A stretch of 64,000 nucleotides of DNA from Streptococcus oralis subsp. tigurinus AZ_3a (GCA_000344275.1 AORU01000006.1:1-64000); one strand, 5' to 3'. Positions 18,592 through 36,849 are shown, counted from the stretch's first letter. Translations and numbers: made by a program. Notes: generated by a model from the sequence alone, not told the origin.

Positions 18592-19119
18592 TTACTTTTC
18601 AGAAAAATTTTCTGCTAGTTCATTTAACTCATCAAATGTTAATTGCCTTGTAACATAGTCCGCTTGATTTTTCATCATTTGGTAAAAATATTGTAATTTA
18701 GTTTTGTTTTCTTCATCATAAAAAAGATAGCAAATATCTGTGTTCTCCAGTAAAAATTTCTGATAATCACGTAGTTGTCCCTTGTGTTCATATTGTGGAT
18801 AGGCATATTTGACAAAGTCTACCTGCTTAAAGCGACTCAGTTTCATCTGATTGCCTTCATTCCAATTTTCCCCATGGGTTTCAAAAGCAAAAATGGTGGC
18901 CAACTGGAAATCGTACTCTGTCTTCATCTCCTGAGCAACCTCTAAAACCCAATATTCAAAGCCCAAAGCCCCTGTAAATACAAGCCAAGTCACCCCATCT
19001 TCTGCCATAGCTTCTAAATCCCTACGTATCGCTTTTTTAATCAATTTAAGACGAGGATCCTTGTCAGAAAACAAACCCAAATCAAAAGCAGAATAGCCCA
19101 AAACCAAAGCTGTAGTCAT
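18592..19119 (-). CDS. ypsA: DUF1273 (YpsA-like) protein
   Basis: A 175-residue protein of the DUF1273/YpsA family (SLOG/Rossmann-like nucleotide-binding fold). The start ATG at 19119 gives [17 protein letters not shown] and has AAAGGG upstream. [19 protein letters not shown] in the first half is the conserved glycine-containing motif. In Firmicutes it lies beside gpsB and recU, and YpsA has been tied to cell division in Bacillus; the biochemical activity is not established. It is divergent from recU. Confidence 0.85.
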   Translation of the reverse strand: MTTALVLGYSAFDLGLFSDKDPRLKLIKKAIRRDLEAMAEDGVTWLVFTGALGFEYWVLEVAQEMKTEYDFQLATIFAFETHGENWNEGNQMKLSRFKQVDFVKYAYPQYEHKGQLRDYQKFLLENTDICYLFYDEENKTKLQYFYQMMKNQADYVTRQLTFDELNELAENFSEK

Positions 19120-19144
19120 TTTTAACCCTTTCTTTGTAAATTTA

Positions 19145-19153
19145 TGATATAAT
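19145..19153 (+). promoter_or_regulatory. Extended -10 promoter of recU-pbp1a
   Basis: TGATATAAT, an extended -10 element, lies 33 bases before the recU ATG and its AAGGAG ribosome site. No convincing -35 is needed for this class. Confidence 0.65.
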
Positions 19154-19185
19154 AGAGTGATGTTATTGTACCAATAAGGAGAATT

Positions 19186-19782
19186 ATGGTCAACTATCCA
19201 CATAAAATTTCAGCACAGAAGAGACAAGCTCCCCCGTCACAAACTAAAAATTTCGCAAATCGGGGAATGTCTTTTGAAAAGATGATCAACGCTACGAACG
19301 ATTATTACTTGTCGCATGGGTTGGCAGTGATTCACAAGAAACCAACTCCCATCCAAATCGTACGTGTCGACTATCCCCAACGAAGTCGAGCCAAGATCGT
19401 TGAAGCCTACTTTAGACAAGCCTCAACCACAGACTATTCAGGGGTTTATGATGGATATTACATCGACTTTGAAGCAAAGGAAACTAGGCAAAAACATGCG
19501 ATTCCGATGAAGAATTTCCATCACCATCAGATTCAGCATATGGAACAGGTCCTTGCCCAGCGAGGAATCTGCTTTGTCCTTCTTCACTTTGCTTCTCAGC
19601 AAGAAACTTATTTATTGCCGGCTGTTGACCTGATTCGTTTCTATCATCAAGATAAGGGACAAAAGTCAATGCCACTTGGATATATTCGAGAAAATGGATA
19701 TAGGATTGAGCTGGGTGCCTTTCCCCAGATTCCCTATCTCGATATTATCAAAGAACATTTACTAGGTGGTAAAACAAGATGA
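19186..19782 (+). CDS. recU: Holliday junction resolvase RecU
   Basis: A 198-residue RecU endonuclease that resolves Holliday junctions in recombination and chromosome segregation. The catalytic region includes [15 protein letters not shown] (metal-binding Asp/Glu/Lys), after [17 protein letters not shown]. It overlaps pbp1a by four bases (ATGA), so recombination and wall synthesis genes are translationally coupled, as in pneumococcus. Confidence 0.95.
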   Translation: MVNYPHKISAQKRQAPPSQTKNFANRGMSFEKMINATNDYYLSHGLAVIHKKPTPIQIVRVDYPQRSRAKIVEAYFRQASTTDYSGVYDGYYIDFEAKETRQKHAIPMKNFHHHQIQHMEQVLAQRGICFVLLHFASQQETYLLPAVDLIRFYHQDKGQKSMPLGYIRENGYRIELGAFPQIPYLDIIKEHLLGGKTR

Positions 19783-21941
19783 ACAAACAAACTATCCTGC
19801 GAATAACTAAATATATCAGTATCTGCTTCTTAACTGTATTTATCGCAGCTATTATGCTGGGCGGAGGTCTCTTTCTCTACTATGTTAGCAGGACTCCAGC
19901 CCTATCTGAAAGTAAACTAGTCGCTACAACGTCTAGTAAAATTTATGACAATAACGATGAACTCATCGCTGATCTTGGTTCAGAACGTCGGGTCAATGCA
20001 CAAGCAAACGAAATACCGACCGATTTGGTCAACGCTATTGTTTCGATTGAAGACCATCGCTTCTTTAATCACCGAGGAATTGATACTATCCGTATCCTAG
20101 GTGCCACCCTACGAAATCTTCGTGGTGGCGGAGGCCTTCAAGGGGCTTCAACTTTGACGCAGCAGTTGATCAAGTTAACCTATTTCTCTACGTCAACTTC
20201 TGACCAAACCCTTTCTCGTAAGGCTCAGGAAGCATGGCTCGCCGTTCAGCTAGAACAAAAAGCGACTAAACAAGAGATCTTGACCTACTACATCAACAAG
20301 GTTTACATGTCAAACGGAAACTACGGAATGCAGACGGCTGCTCAAAGTTACTATGGCAAAGACCTTAAAGATTTGAGCATCCCTCAATTGGCCCTCCTTG
20401 CCGGAATGCCTCAGGCTCCAAACCAATATGATCCATACTCGCATCCGGAAGCCGCCCAAGAACGTCGTAATCTCGTCCTCTCTGAGATGAAAGGACAAGG
20501 TTATATTACAGCTGAGCAATATGAAAAAGCGATTAATACTCCGATTACAGATGGACTTCAAAGCTTAAAATCGACTAATAGTTATCCTCCATACATGGAC
20601 AACTATCTCAAAGAGGTGATTGACCAAGTTGAACAGGAAACAGGTTACAACCTTTTAACTACGGGTATGGAAGTCTACACCAACGTTGATTCTAAGGTCC
20701 AACAACGTCTCTGGGATATTTACAATACGGACGAGTATGTCAACTATCCAGATGATGAGTTACAGGTAGCCTCTACTATCGTTGATGTCACAAACGGGAA
20801 AGTCATTGCCCAATTAGGTGCTCGCCACCAATCAAGCAATGTTTCCTTTGGAATGAACCAAGCTGTAGAAACTAACCGTGACTGGGGTTCTACCATGAAA
20901 CCTATTACAGACTATGCTCCTGCTTTGGAATACGGCGTTTATGATTCAACTGCTGCGATTGTTCACGATAGTCCTTATAATTACCCTGGAACCTCTACCC
21001 CTGTCTATAACTGGGATAAGAGTTACTTTGGAAACATAACACTCCAGTATGCTCTCCAGCAATCACGGAATGTGCCGGCTGTAGAAACGCTAGAGAAAGT
21101 AGGACTTGATCGTGCCAAGACGTTTCTAAATGGACTAGGTATTGACTACCCAAGCATACACTATGCTAATGCTATTTCAAGTAATACAACCGAATCTGAC
21201 AAAAAGTATGGAGCAAGCAGCGAGAAGATGGCTGCGGCTTACGCTGCTTTTGCCAATGGCGGTATCTACCGTAAACCTATGTATATCAACAAGATTGTCT
21301 TTAGTGATGGCAGTTCAAAAGAATTCTCTGATTCTGGTACACGTGCTATGAAAGAAACGACAGCCTATATGATGACAGACATGATGAAAACCGTCTTGGC
21401 ATACGGAACTGGTCGAGGAGCCTACCTCCCTTGGCTACCACAAGCTGGTAAAACTGGTACGTCAAACTATACAGATGATGAGATTGAAAACTACATTAAA
21501 AATACGGGTTATGTAGCTCCGGACGAAATGTTCGTTGGCTATACTCGTAAATATTCAATGGCAGTTTGGACAGGTTACTCAAATCGTCTTACTCCTATCG
21601 TTGGTGATGGCTTCTATGTTGCTGCGAAGGTCTACCGTTCAATGATGACTTATCTCTCTGAAGATGATCATCCTGGTGACTGGACTATGCCTGAGGGTCT
21701 CTACAGAAGTGGAGAATTCGTATTCAAAAATGGTGCTCGTTCTACATGGACTACACCTGCTCCACAGCAAGCACCATCAACTGAAAGTTCAAGCTCATCA
21801 TCAGAAAGCTCAACTTCACAGTCTAGCACAACTACTCCAAGCACAAATAATAGTACGACTACCAATCCTAACAATAATACGCAACAATCAAATACAACCC
21901 CTGGCCAACAAAACCAGAATCCGCAACCAGCACAACCATAA
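19779..21941 (+). CDS. pbp1a: Penicillin-binding protein 1A (class A, bifunctional)
   Basis: A 720-residue class A PBP. A short cytoplasmic tail and one membrane helix (about residues 12-35) lead into the glycosyltransferase domain, with the catalytic Glu in EDHRFF and GASTLTQQL. The transpeptidase domain carries the three active-site motifs: STMK at 371-374, SRN near 430, and KTGT at 558-561. A Ser/Thr/Asn/Gln-rich tail follows. Residues 575-578 are NTGY where penicillin-susceptible pneumococci have TSQF (574-577 in their numbering), a block linked to beta-lactam resistance; the Thr of STMK is not altered. Confidence 0.95.
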   Translation: MNKQTILRITKYISICFLTVFIAAIMLGGGLFLYYVSRTPALSESKLVATTSSKIYDNNDELIADLGSERRVNAQANEIPTDLVNAIVSIEDHRFFNHRGIDTIRILGATLRNLRGGGGLQGASTLTQQLIKLTYFSTSTSDQTLSRKAQEAWLAVQLEQKATKQEILTYYINKVYMSNGNYGMQTAAQSYYGKDLKDLSIPQLALLAGMPQAPNQYDPYSHPEAAQERRNLVLSEMKGQGYITAEQYEKAINTPITDGLQSLKSTNSYPPYMDNYLKEVIDQVEQETGYNLLTTGMEVYTNVDSKVQQRLWDIYNTDEYVNYPDDELQVASTIVDVTNGKVIAQLGARHQSSNVSFGMNQAVETNRDWGSTMKPITDYAPALEYGVYDSTAAIVHDSPYNYPGTSTPVYNWDKSYFGNITLQYALQQSRNVPAVETLEKVGLDRAKTFLNGLGIDYPSIHYANAISSNTTESDKKYGASSEKMAAAYAAFANGGIYRKPMYINKIVFSDGSSKEFSDSGTRAMKETTAYMMTDMMKTVLAYGTGRGAYLPWLPQAGKTGTSNYTDDEIENYIKNTGYVAPDEMFVGYTRKYSMAVWTGYSNRLTPIVGDGFYVAAKVYRSMMTYLSEDDHPGDWTMPEGLYRSGEFVFKNGARSTWTTPAPQQAPSTESSSSSSESSTSQSSTTTPSTNNSTTTNPNNNTQQSNTTPGQQNQNPQPAQP

Positions 21942-21947
21942 CATTTA

Positions 21948-21975
21948 TCACCCAGAATACTCTGGGTGATTTTTT
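21948..21975 (+). terminator. Terminator after pbp1a
   Basis: TCACCCAGA and TCTGGGTGA form a nine-pair stem around ATAC, followed by six T residues. Confidence 0.9.
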
Positions 21976-22005
21976 CATAGCAGTATCATATTTGTGTGCT
22001 TAGCA

Positions 22006-22034
22006 AAAGCCTGAGAAGATTTCTTCTCAGGCTT
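22006..22034 (-). terminator. Terminator after the GH84 half-gene
   Basis: AAAGCCTGAGAAG and CTTCTCAGGCTTT form a long, almost perfect stem. It can work in either direction but is best placed to end the minus-strand glycosidase transcript stopping at 22109. Confidence 0.7.
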
Positions 22035-22108
22035 TCTACGTACTATAAACCTCATTGGAAAAGATAAGAAACTGAGTTCGTAATCTTGTTAAGAGGTTTT
22101 ACTAAATA

Positions 22109-25100
22109 CTAGTCTTTCTTTGTTTTTGCTACAAAGAGAGCAGATAGGGCTAGACTTACACCTGCTAGGAAGAGGGCTGTGTCAGATTGACTCTCACCAG
22201 TTGCTGGCAAGCTTTGTTCAGCTGTTTCTGGTCTAGCTATTTCTTGCTTATAATCTGGCGTCTTACCTTGATTGGAAGCTAAAGAGCTAAGTTTAAACTC
22301 AGGTTCCTCTACTGTTGGAGCGGCTTGGTCACCCACTGTTGCTACTGGGCCTGTGTAGGCTGGTACTTCATGTACCAAGGCCTCAGCTGCATTGACACCA
22401 CCTTGAAACTCAGGTTTCTCTACTGTTGGAGCAGTTTGGTCACCTACTGTTGCTAATGGGCCTGTGTACTCTGGAAGCTCATGTACCAAGGCCTCAGTTG
22501 CATTGACACCACCCGTGAATTCAGGAACCTCAAGAACGGGTGCTGGTTCTTCGCCCTTGCTTGATTGAACAGCTTCTTCTGTTAATTCTTGGTAAAAGCT
22601 TGCCAATTCATAAAACTCACCCTTGCCACCTTCCCATACCAGTTTAACATCTAGAAGAGAACCACCATTTCGGATAGCAAATGTTTGGAGACTTGATGTA
22701 ATGGCACCGAGGTCTGTCCAGCTTTCTTGACCATCCTTGAGTGTTCTAGCTTGAACTCGTGCTTTCGCTCCTTCAGGAAGGCTTGAAACAAGGCGTAGAT
22801 GGTTGGCATTGGTTGGTTCTGACAAGTGGTAAACCATTTCACCCTTATCATTTTCCGCCTTGTAGCTAGTCAAGACTTTTCCATCTACGAGATTAGTATA
22901 GAAGTTGCCTCGGCTTTCGCCACCATTTCCTTCTACAGTTGGATCATTGATTGGTTTGACAAATTCGCCATCATTGATCACCAATTCTGTAAAGCCTACA
23001 AAACGAGCATCATAATCAGCTGTATAGAGGACACGAAGATAGTTTGCTTTGACTGGTGTTGTCAATTCACCCTCGATATAACGATTTCCTGGCATCTTAG
23101 AATCATGTGTCCAACCATCTGTCAATGAATCATCGTGTTGGCTATTAGCCACACCATCTCCTACTGTCACAACATCTGTCCAAGTTTTACCGTCTTGGCT
23201 GACTTGGATTTTACCATCACGAAGATAGTTTTGAGTTCCGTCTTGGATGTAGGCTCTGATCTTCTTGATGGTGCGTTCGCTGCCAAGTTTCAAGGTCACA
23301 TGACCATCTTTACGAGCATAGTCTGAAAACTCAACGAAGTTATTGTAAACACCGTCAAATAGTTGATCTAGGTTGTTTAGTTTACGAACATCATTGCTTC
23401 CGTATGTTGGATGAATGCCCATAGTTGTAGATTCTAGTTTGGTTGGTTGCACTTCTTTGGTTGTCACAAGGAGAGAAGTGGCTGTCACAGTTTGTTCCTG
23501 ATCTGTTTTATTGACCAGACGAACATAACGTACCAAGTGACTCACTACAGATCTGTCTGTCAACTGGCTAGCTGACGTCCACTCTTGCGCATTTGCAGAG
23601 TACTCTAGAGTAAGAGCAGGGTTGGCTTGGCCTTGGAGCTGGATGCTCTTGATCTGATGGATACGTTCAAGCTTCATTCCTAGATAGCTATGAGCAGGGA
23701 GTTTGGTTCCAGCTGGAATTTGAAGCTCGTAACTGCCCAAGCTATCCACTACTGGTGTTTCCTTCAAGGCGTCGACGTTGGTGTCTGTTAACTCACTGTT
23801 TCCAGAGCGTGTCTCAACAGAGAAGTCCTGAATACGCCACCAGAGGTCGAGGGCCTTGGTATTGCGTACTCGGATGTAACGAGCATTGATCGCTCTGGTC
23901 ACTTCCTTGGTTTGTTCTCCTGATAGGCGATCCAACTCTTGCCACGCAGTTCCATCTGTAGAATACTCAAGTACACCTGCAACAAGCTTATCACCCGTTC
24001 CTTGGCGAAGTCGTACTTTAGTGACTGACTTGACTTCACCGAGGTCCAGTTGTGCCCAGGCATCTACTGGAGTCGTATTACTGCCGTCAGCATTTGCCAT
24101 CATAGCTTCTGTATTGTCCTTGCCATCAGTGATTTGACGGGCTGAGGTATTTAGCTTGTAAACTAAGTTTGTACTAAGACTAACTGTCGTTGCTTGTTGG
24201 CTACGTGCTTTTTCGACTGGACGGTTAACCGCAATTTCCTGAACTGCAAACCAAGTATTCTCGCGATCTGCTGTCGCAATCATGCGAACTGCCTTGGCCT
24301 TGATATTGAGATTTTCAAACTTAAGTAGGGATTCATTTCCGACATAGCTTGGCTCTTTCAAGGTTACCCAGTTGTCATTTTCATCTTGATACTGCACTTC
24401 TGCCTTACTAAAGGTATCACGTGGATTTGCCTGCGTTCCCATTGCAAAGGTCAAGGTTTGAATCGCTATCGGTTTGTTGAACTTCATACCAATATAATCA
24501 CCTGTCTTGATGCTATTTGGTGATTTAATAATCGCATGAGTTGCCAAATCGCCATCCGTTACTTCTGCCAAACCACCCTCTACACCTGTTCGATTGGTAA
24601 TAAAGGTACTGATGATTTGGTCTGGATGCAAGACTTTTTGAACTTCAGACGCTAGAACTTCTTTCAAGGATAGGATAAATGGACGAATATGTTGAACACC
24701 CAATTCAGCTTTTTCCATATGGTCTACATAATGGAAGGTGTGAGTTTGAGACTGTTCGTAGAACTTCAAGCCTTTATAGTAGCTATCCCAGAGTTTGGCT
24801 GCATCGTTTGTAGCCATGGCTTCAGTTCCTGTAAGGAAGGCATCGAGAGCATTCATTTGGTCGATTGCATTATCCAACCAATAGTGGATTTGGGCAACCA
24901 TTTTTTTATCGCCTGATGCTTTATAGAGTTCGGCTGCTTCTTTAATCTTGGCAAATTCTGCACGCAAGGCTACACGTTCTGTAGTCACATCCTGACCTGC
25001 TTTAAGCTTGGTCATGAAGTCTGTTAATTTTGGAGCCAAGTCTACAGATTCTTCTAGTTTGACGACACGATTATCCATGTTTTGGTTGATCATGTGTTTA

Positions 25101-26398
25101 CCAAGTTCGCGGAAGGCTGCTGATACCTTGCTATCTTCAAAATGACCATTTTCTACAAAGTTGAAGGCAATATCATTGATTTTCTTAGCTTCTTCTTCTG
25201 ATTTCCACTGTTTCCACGAGTATTGAGCTCCTGCAAAGAGGGCAATCTTAGATGGCTCAGACTGTTGCATTGGGTTCAACATGATACCAGATAGTAAGCT
25301 TGGATCCACATTTGGATGAAGGAATTTCTCACCACCACCTAGAATCAAGTGTTGTTTAGAGTTATCTGTTACAGGCCAGTTAATCCAAAGTGAAACTGGG
25401 CGATAGGTCTTGCCACCTGCGGATAGATTGTTCTTGAGAGTTGAAAGGAAGCTTTCAGATACTTCACCCCAAATCTTACCACCCGTCAAGGTCATGGTTG
25501 TTGAACTTGGGAGATTTTCATTGAGGGATTTCAACTCATCCTCACGTCCATTACCCCAATACTGTCCAGGAACAAAGATCATTTCTTTACGAAGACCACT
25601 GTAAGTTCCCTGCATTTCAGTCAACCACTTGGTCATATCTTGCATCAAGCGGTTGTAGCTATTGTAGCCTCCGACTGGACTTGGAGCATCATCTGCAAGG
25701 ATACCAAATTCGCGGACACCCACTTTCATCAACTGGGTAAATTTAGCCTTGATGGTTGCCAAATCTTCTTGGTAATGTGCTTCATTGCCAAAGCGGATGC
25801 GGTTGTTCATGAATGGATGGATAGTCCAGACATAGCGGGTTTTACTTTGATTTCCGACACGAGCAAGTTCACGAATTTCAGCTAGTTTTTCTTCTGGATA
25901 GAGTTCACGCCATTTCTTGTTGTGGTATGGATCATCTTTTGGTGCAAAGAAGTATTGATTCAATTTCAAATCGCCACCATAACGCATGAGCTCTGCACGA
26001 TCGGCATTAGACCATGGATTTCCATAGTATCCTTCGATGAAACCACGGTTCTTGATTTCAGCGTAATCTTCCACTGTCACATTGCGAAGAACTGGAACTT
26101 GACTTTCCTTGAGCATGTGTTTCAAAGTTGTCAAACCATAGAAGACCGCATCTGTGTCTTTTCCGACGATGGAAATTGAGTTGTCCTTAATGGTCAAAGC
26201 ATAGGCATCAATCTTATCAAAGAGACCTGCTGAAACCTTGGACAAGTTTTGTTCTGCTTGTGAGCCTCGTCCATGCACTCCAAGATAGATATTAGTTGCG
26301 CCAGCAACTGCTGATTGACTAGTAGTATAGGATACTTGATTGTCCTGCAAGACACTCTTCAAGCGATTGCGAGTATAGATATCAAGTTGATCTCCCAT
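22109..26398 (-). pseudogene. C-terminal half of GH20/GH84 surface glycosidase: GH84 domain to LPXTG anchor
   Basis: This reading frame (1429 codons from the ATG at 26398) is in the same frame as the upstream GH20 half and is separated from it only by a TAA at 26435-26437. It lacks a signal peptide. It begins inside the N-terminal subdomain of a GH84 beta-N-acetylglucosaminidase. The catalytic Asp pair is in GILADDAPSP (residues 236-237 here, 1516-1517 if read through), after GFIEGYYGNPW. Several F5/8-type (CBM32-like) carbohydrate-binding domains follow, two 37-residue repeats, then LPATGES, a hydrophobic segment and KTKKD. Without read-through it cannot be exported. Repaired, it would release GlcNAc from host glycans at the cell surface. 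Confidence 0.85.
22304..22525 (-). repeat. Two 111-bp (37-residue) repeats before the LPXTG anchor
   Basis: Two tandem units start [20 protein letters not shown] and PEFQGGVNAAEALVHEVPAY. Each continues TGPxATVGDQxAPTVE. Each begins with the same 17-residue module found six times in the GH101 protein's C-terminal region. Confidence 0.85.
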
Positions 26399-26434
26399 TA
26401 CCAGATTGACTTGCTTACGAAGAGCTGTGACTCC

Positions 26435-29400
26435 TTATCCATAAGTCACTTTTTGTGGAGTTGGGAAGACCTTGTACTCTTTCTTGAGATAATCTGCGCT
26501 CTTGCTGGCAGCTGCAATACTATCTTCGCTAGCTGGCTTGCTTGCTGTGAATTGATCCGCTAGTTCAACTGTTCCATCACCTGTTTGCTCGACTTTTGGA
26601 GTTTCAGGTGTAGATGGTTGTTCCGGTTCTGGTGTTTCTTGTCCCTCTTTGATAGGTTTCAATAGATGAACTTCAGCTGCACTTGCAAAGCCCCCAACAC
26701 CTGCTAGAACTTTCAACTCAACCTTGTTAGTCTGAACAGGAGCAAAGTTGACTGTTTTTTCTTGAGCGTTGTTGTCCCAGCTTCCTTCTGAAACCTTGAT
26801 CATTTGGCCATCTTTTTGTGCGTAGATTTCGTAGCGAGTAACGACTCCATTTCCACCACCTGGACGTGGGAGATAAGTCAAACCATTGACTTTTTCTGCT
26901 TCTTTCAAAGTCATAGAAAGAGTGTACGGAGCAGTATCACCAGTCCATTTAGTATGCCAGAAGGTGTTTGGATCATTGTCAAAGGATTTTTCAACAGCGC
27001 CTTCAGTCGCTGTTCCTGGTGTTTCTTGACTAGTTGCAGAAACTGTGAAATGATCTGTTGGAATCAAACGAGGATTTACAAATGGTTTATCTGACAACTC
27101 TGCACTATGTAAAATTCCTTTGAACCCACCGATGCTTTCAAGCGGTAGAACCAAGCTATTGTGAGCAAAGAGAGGGTGAGCTGGATTTGCGATACGTTCA
27201 ATCTTCTCACCATCCACATAGAATTCCGTTGATTGTGGTTTGGTCACAATAGAGATTTGATAACGTTTGTTCTTTTCAAGTTTTTTCTTGAATTGGATAT
27301 GGAACTGTTCAAATTGATAAGCAAGATAGCCGTCTTTATCAGCTAGATAGATACGGTTGTCTCCACTTGTTGAGAAGGTTTGTTCACCGTCTCCAGTGAC
27401 AGTTACATCAAACTTCAAGACATGACTTGGACCAACATCACCTGCCAGGCCTTCAATACTGCTATCTTTCTCAAAAGCCAATCCTTGCTCGCTTGTCTTC
27501 ACCTTCTTACTTGCATAGCTCTTCACTGTTTCAGGATTGATGGTAAACAGGTCGCTTTGATCAATCTCTTTATCAGGATTTGACTGTGGCGCATAAGGAC
27601 TCGTTGGTAGGGTGCGTTCTGCAAAGGTCGCAGCTGCACGGTCAGATCCCCAGGTACGCTCCGCAGTGGTTTGCATGCTCTTGAAGAAGCGTTTGAAGAT
27701 ATCATAAGAGGTCAAACCGGTCTCATGAAGGTCGATATTGTCATTCCAAACTGCGTGCCCACCACCAAGGATACTTGGATGAGAAGCTGGTAGAAGTGGA
27801 CCTCCACCTGTTCTAAAATCATTCGGTGTCCAGCTATTGTACTGACGTTCGTAGTTAGCATAGTCCCCGTAGGCTGCTTGACTATTGCTTCCACTTGGCA
27901 CACTATAGGTCGGTACATCTGTGATGTTGATAATCTTAGCTCCCTGAGCAATGGCTTCATTTGGTCGTTGCCATCCGATACTCCAGATATCGACCTCTAC
28001 TCCGTTCCAATCAACAGGAGTGCTCCCTCGTTTCGCGCTGAGTGAGCCCCAGATACGAGGGGTATAACCTTTTCCTTTAATGTATTTGATAAGGTCATTG
28101 ACATAGCGACGATAGCTTTCTCTGCTGCCATAGTATTCATCCGTTCCGATATGAACAGTAGATACGCCATGAAGTGGTGCATCTGGACCATCGAGGAGTT
28201 TGTCATAAACGGATTTGACAAATTTAAGAGTTTCTTCATACTTAGTATCCAAGTCCAGCATAGCTACACGCTCAACATTGTGCTTGCCTGCATAATCTCT
28301 CAGACTACCTTGATACATGAGGTCTGGGCGAACTTTGACAAAGGACAAGGCGTGACCTGGTGTGTCAATTTCTGGCACTAGATTGATATGCAAGGCCTTG
28401 GCAAGTTTAATCAGATTTTGCATTTCTTCCTTGGTATAATGCTCATCTGATGTCAATTTTTGACCATTCTGACCGACAATGTCTGTTTCCACACGGAAAC
28501 CAGTCTTGGCATGTTCAAGGACATACTTGAGTTGTTCTTCTGGTGTTAAGCTCTTACCTGCCAAGTGTTCCTTGAGGAAGATATAGTTATCATTAAGGTG
28601 CAACTGCAAGTCGTTCATCTTGTAGTAGGCCATGTTTAGCATGATGTCTACAAGGGTGTCATAAGGGATAAATTTACGACCTGTATCCAGCATAAAGCCA
28701 CGGTGGCTGAAACTTGGGAAATCACGAATTTCGCCATTTTGTAGGTCTGTTTCTCCCATTTGAAGAAGAGTACGAGTTGCGTAGAAGGCTCCTGTGTTCG
28801 TTGCAGCTTCGATGGTAATCACATCATCTTGGATCATGATGCCGTAGCCTTCCTTACCATAACCTTTGTTTTCAACCTTTTTAAACTCGATTCGTTTTTG
28901 AGCCTGTTTGTCACCTGTTGCAAGTTCCAATCCTCGGCTTGCAAGGTCTGACTGGTAGAAGGTTGCTGCCTGATCAAATCCTGAATCTCCAGTCGCAAGA
29001 ACTGTATCTGAAGTGATAGAAGATTGACCTTCTTTTCCATACCATTGTTGAACAGCTGGTGCTACTTTTGGTTTCACACCCACACCCTCGTCCTGATGTA
29101 GCCCCTTGATGACTACTTCAAATTCCTTAGTGAAAGTATGGCTGTCTTTGATTTGCTGCACCATAACCTTAACGCGTTGATCTGTCAAAGGTTTATGGAT
29201 ACGATTTTGAAGGTCAATTACACCTTGTTTATTGCTTCCGATGAGACTGACTTTTCCTGGTAAAGTTGGCAAGACAAGAGATTGTCCGTCTTCTGCTACT
29301 GTTAGTTCTGTTACTTGGCGGATATCCGTTACCTTACTATGATCCGGAACGTTAGAATAAGCTCGAATTTCTTGGATTCCAACGTTTCTCCAGCCCATTG

Positions 29401-30238
29401 TTCCCGCTTGGTAATCATTGATCTCCAATTTGAGATACTTAGCTTTGATACTTTCAGCTAGGTCTACTTTCTCGTCTAAAACTGGATCTCCAGTCTTGGT
29501 ATGAGCTAGTTTCCATTGTTTTTCTCCATTAGCGCCCACGTCTTCTTGACCTGCATAGTAGAGACTCCAAGATTTGATATTGGGGTCATTTTGCCCATTA
29601 CGAAGACGACGATCCCAATCAATTTCTACATGTTTGATCAAGGTTGTCTTTGGCAGAGTTAGTTCAAAAGTTGGTTTTGGTACATCTTTGTCTGTAGCCC
29701 AACGAGTATTATCATCTCCGTCAATAGCCTTATCTGCAGTAAAGTTGGTACCAGTCTCATGGTTGCTCGCCTGAGCAGTAGCACCTTCGAGATGGTTGAC
29801 ATCTTCTCTATCTTCGATTTGCTTTTCAGCTGGTTTTGCTGCTGGCGTAGCAGTTTCAGCTGGTTTATTGTCTGCCTTTGGTGTTTCAACCGGTTTCGGC
29901 GTTTCTGCTAGCTTGGGACTTGTAGGACTTGTCTCTGGTTTTACCTCTTCACTTGATGTAGGATTGTTTCCTTCGTCAGTCGCTGGAGTTTCTTCATGAC
30001 TTGCTTCTGTTGCAGCTTCTGCATCCGCCTTTTTAAGCGCATCAGCTAAATCATCGGGTAACTTATCCAGTGCTTCAACATGGGTGATGCTTCCCTCTGT
30101 TTCTGAAGGCGCTGCTGTTTCTGCTGCCTGAACCATATTGGCTCCAAAGATACTAGCACCAATCATAACGGAGGCTGCACCTATTGCAAATTTTCTTATA
30201 CTAAAGTGACAGCGTTTCTCAAAAAAATGTCTATCCAT
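26435..30238 (-). CDS. N-terminal half of GH20/GH84 surface glycosidase, ending at a premature stop
   Basis: The ATG at 30238 has an AGGAGAAAG site and opens with a YSIRK-type signal peptide (HFSIRKFAIGAASVMIGA, cleavage after VQA). After a Pro/Glu/Thr-rich linker come an F5/8-type carbohydrate-binding domain (about residues 130-285), a GH20 N-terminal subdomain and the GH20 catalytic barrel. The catalytic Asp-Glu pair is at 700-701 in HIGTDEYYG. A lectin-like domain and a second F5/8-type domain follow. The frame ends after KVFPTPQKVTYG at TAA, just inside the GH84 domain. A 1267-residue secreted but unanchored beta-hexosaminidase could still be made. Uninterrupted, the protein would be about 2709 residues and wall-anchored. 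Confidence 0.85.
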   Translation of the reverse strand: MDRHFFEKRCHFSIRKFAIGAASVMIGASIFGANMVQAAETAAPSETEGSITHVEALDKLPDDLADALKKADAEAATEASHEETPATDEGNNPTSSEEVKPETSPTSPKLAETPKPVETPKADNKPAETATPAAKPAEKQIEDREDVNHLEGATAQASNHETGTNFTADKAIDGDDNTRWATDKDVPKPTFELTLPKTTLIKHVEIDWDRRLRNGQNDPNIKSWSLYYAGQEDVGANGEKQWKLAHTKTGDPVLDEKVDLAESIKAKYLKLEINDYQAGTMGWRNVGIQEIRAYSNVPDHSKVTDIRQVTELTVAEDGQSLVLPTLPGKVSLIGSNKQGVIDLQNRIHKPLTDQRVKVMVQQIKDSHTFTKEFEVVIKGLHQDEGVGVKPKVAPAVQQWYGKEGQSSITSDTVLATGDSGFDQAATFYQSDLASRGLELATGDKQAQKRIEFKKVENKGYGKEGYGIMIQDDVITIEAATNTGAFYATRTLLQMGETDLQNGEIRDFPSFSHRGFMLDTGRKFIPYDTLVDIMLNMAYYKMNDLQLHLNDNYIFLKEHLAGKSLTPEEQLKYVLEHAKTGFRVETDIVGQNGQKLTSDEHYTKEEMQNLIKLAKALHINLVPEIDTPGHALSFVKVRPDLMYQGSLRDYAGKHNVERVAMLDLDTKYEETLKFVKSVYDKLLDGPDAPLHGVSTVHIGTDEYYGSRESYRRYVNDLIKYIKGKGYTPRIWGSLSAKRGSTPVDWNGVEVDIWSIGWQRPNEAIAQGAKIINITDVPTYSVPSGSNSQAAYGDYANYERQYNSWTPNDFRTGGGPLLPASHPSILGGGHAVWNDNIDLHETGLTSYDIFKRFFKSMQTTAERTWGSDRAAATFAERTLPTSPYAPQSNPDKEIDQSDLFTINPETVKSYASKKVKTSEQGLAFEKDSSIEGLAGDVGPSHVLKFDVTVTGDGEQTFSTSGDNRIYLADKDGYLAYQFEQFHIQFKKKLEKNKRYQISIVTKPQSTEFYVDGEKIERIANPAHPLFAHNSLVLPLESIGGFKGILHSAELSDKPFVNPRLIPTDHFTVSATSQETPGTATEGAVEKSFDNDPNTFWHTKWTGDTAPYTLSMTLKEAEKVNGLTYLPRPGGGNGVVTRYEIYAQKDGQMIKVSEGSWDNNAQEKTVNFAPVQTNKVELKVLAGVGGFASAAEVHLLKPIKEGQETPEPEQPSTPETPKVEQTGDGTVELADQFTASKPASEDSIAAASKSADYLKKEYKVFPTPQKVTYG

Positions 30239-30269
30239 CTTTCTCCTATTCCTTTCATCCGCATACATG

Positions 30270-30284
30270 AGTAAGCGGTATCAT
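30270..30284 (-). promoter_or_regulatory. Cre-like site upstream of the GH20/GH84 gene
   Basis: ATGATACCGCTTACT on the minus strand matches the CcpA cre consensus (WTGNAANCGNWNNCW) with one mismatch. It lies about 30 bases before the ATG, a position suited to carbon-catabolite repression. Confidence 0.45.
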
Positions 30285-30294
30285 TTCTCCTTTG

Positions 30295-30323
30295 AAAAAA
30301 AGAGAGAACCTAGAGGTCCTCTC
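30295..30323 (-). terminator. Terminator after the GH101 gene
   Basis: On the minus strand GAGAGGACC and GGTTCTCTC pair (one G-T wobble) around TCTA and run into seven T residues. Confidence 0.8.
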
Positions 30324-30379
30324 CGGCTGTTTGATCCTATTTGATTCGAGATCTTTTGGACTTCTAAAACCAAATCTGT

Positions 30380-36824
<6,445 letters not shown>

Positions 36825-36849
36825 AAACTCCTTAATCCTTTCACTTTAC

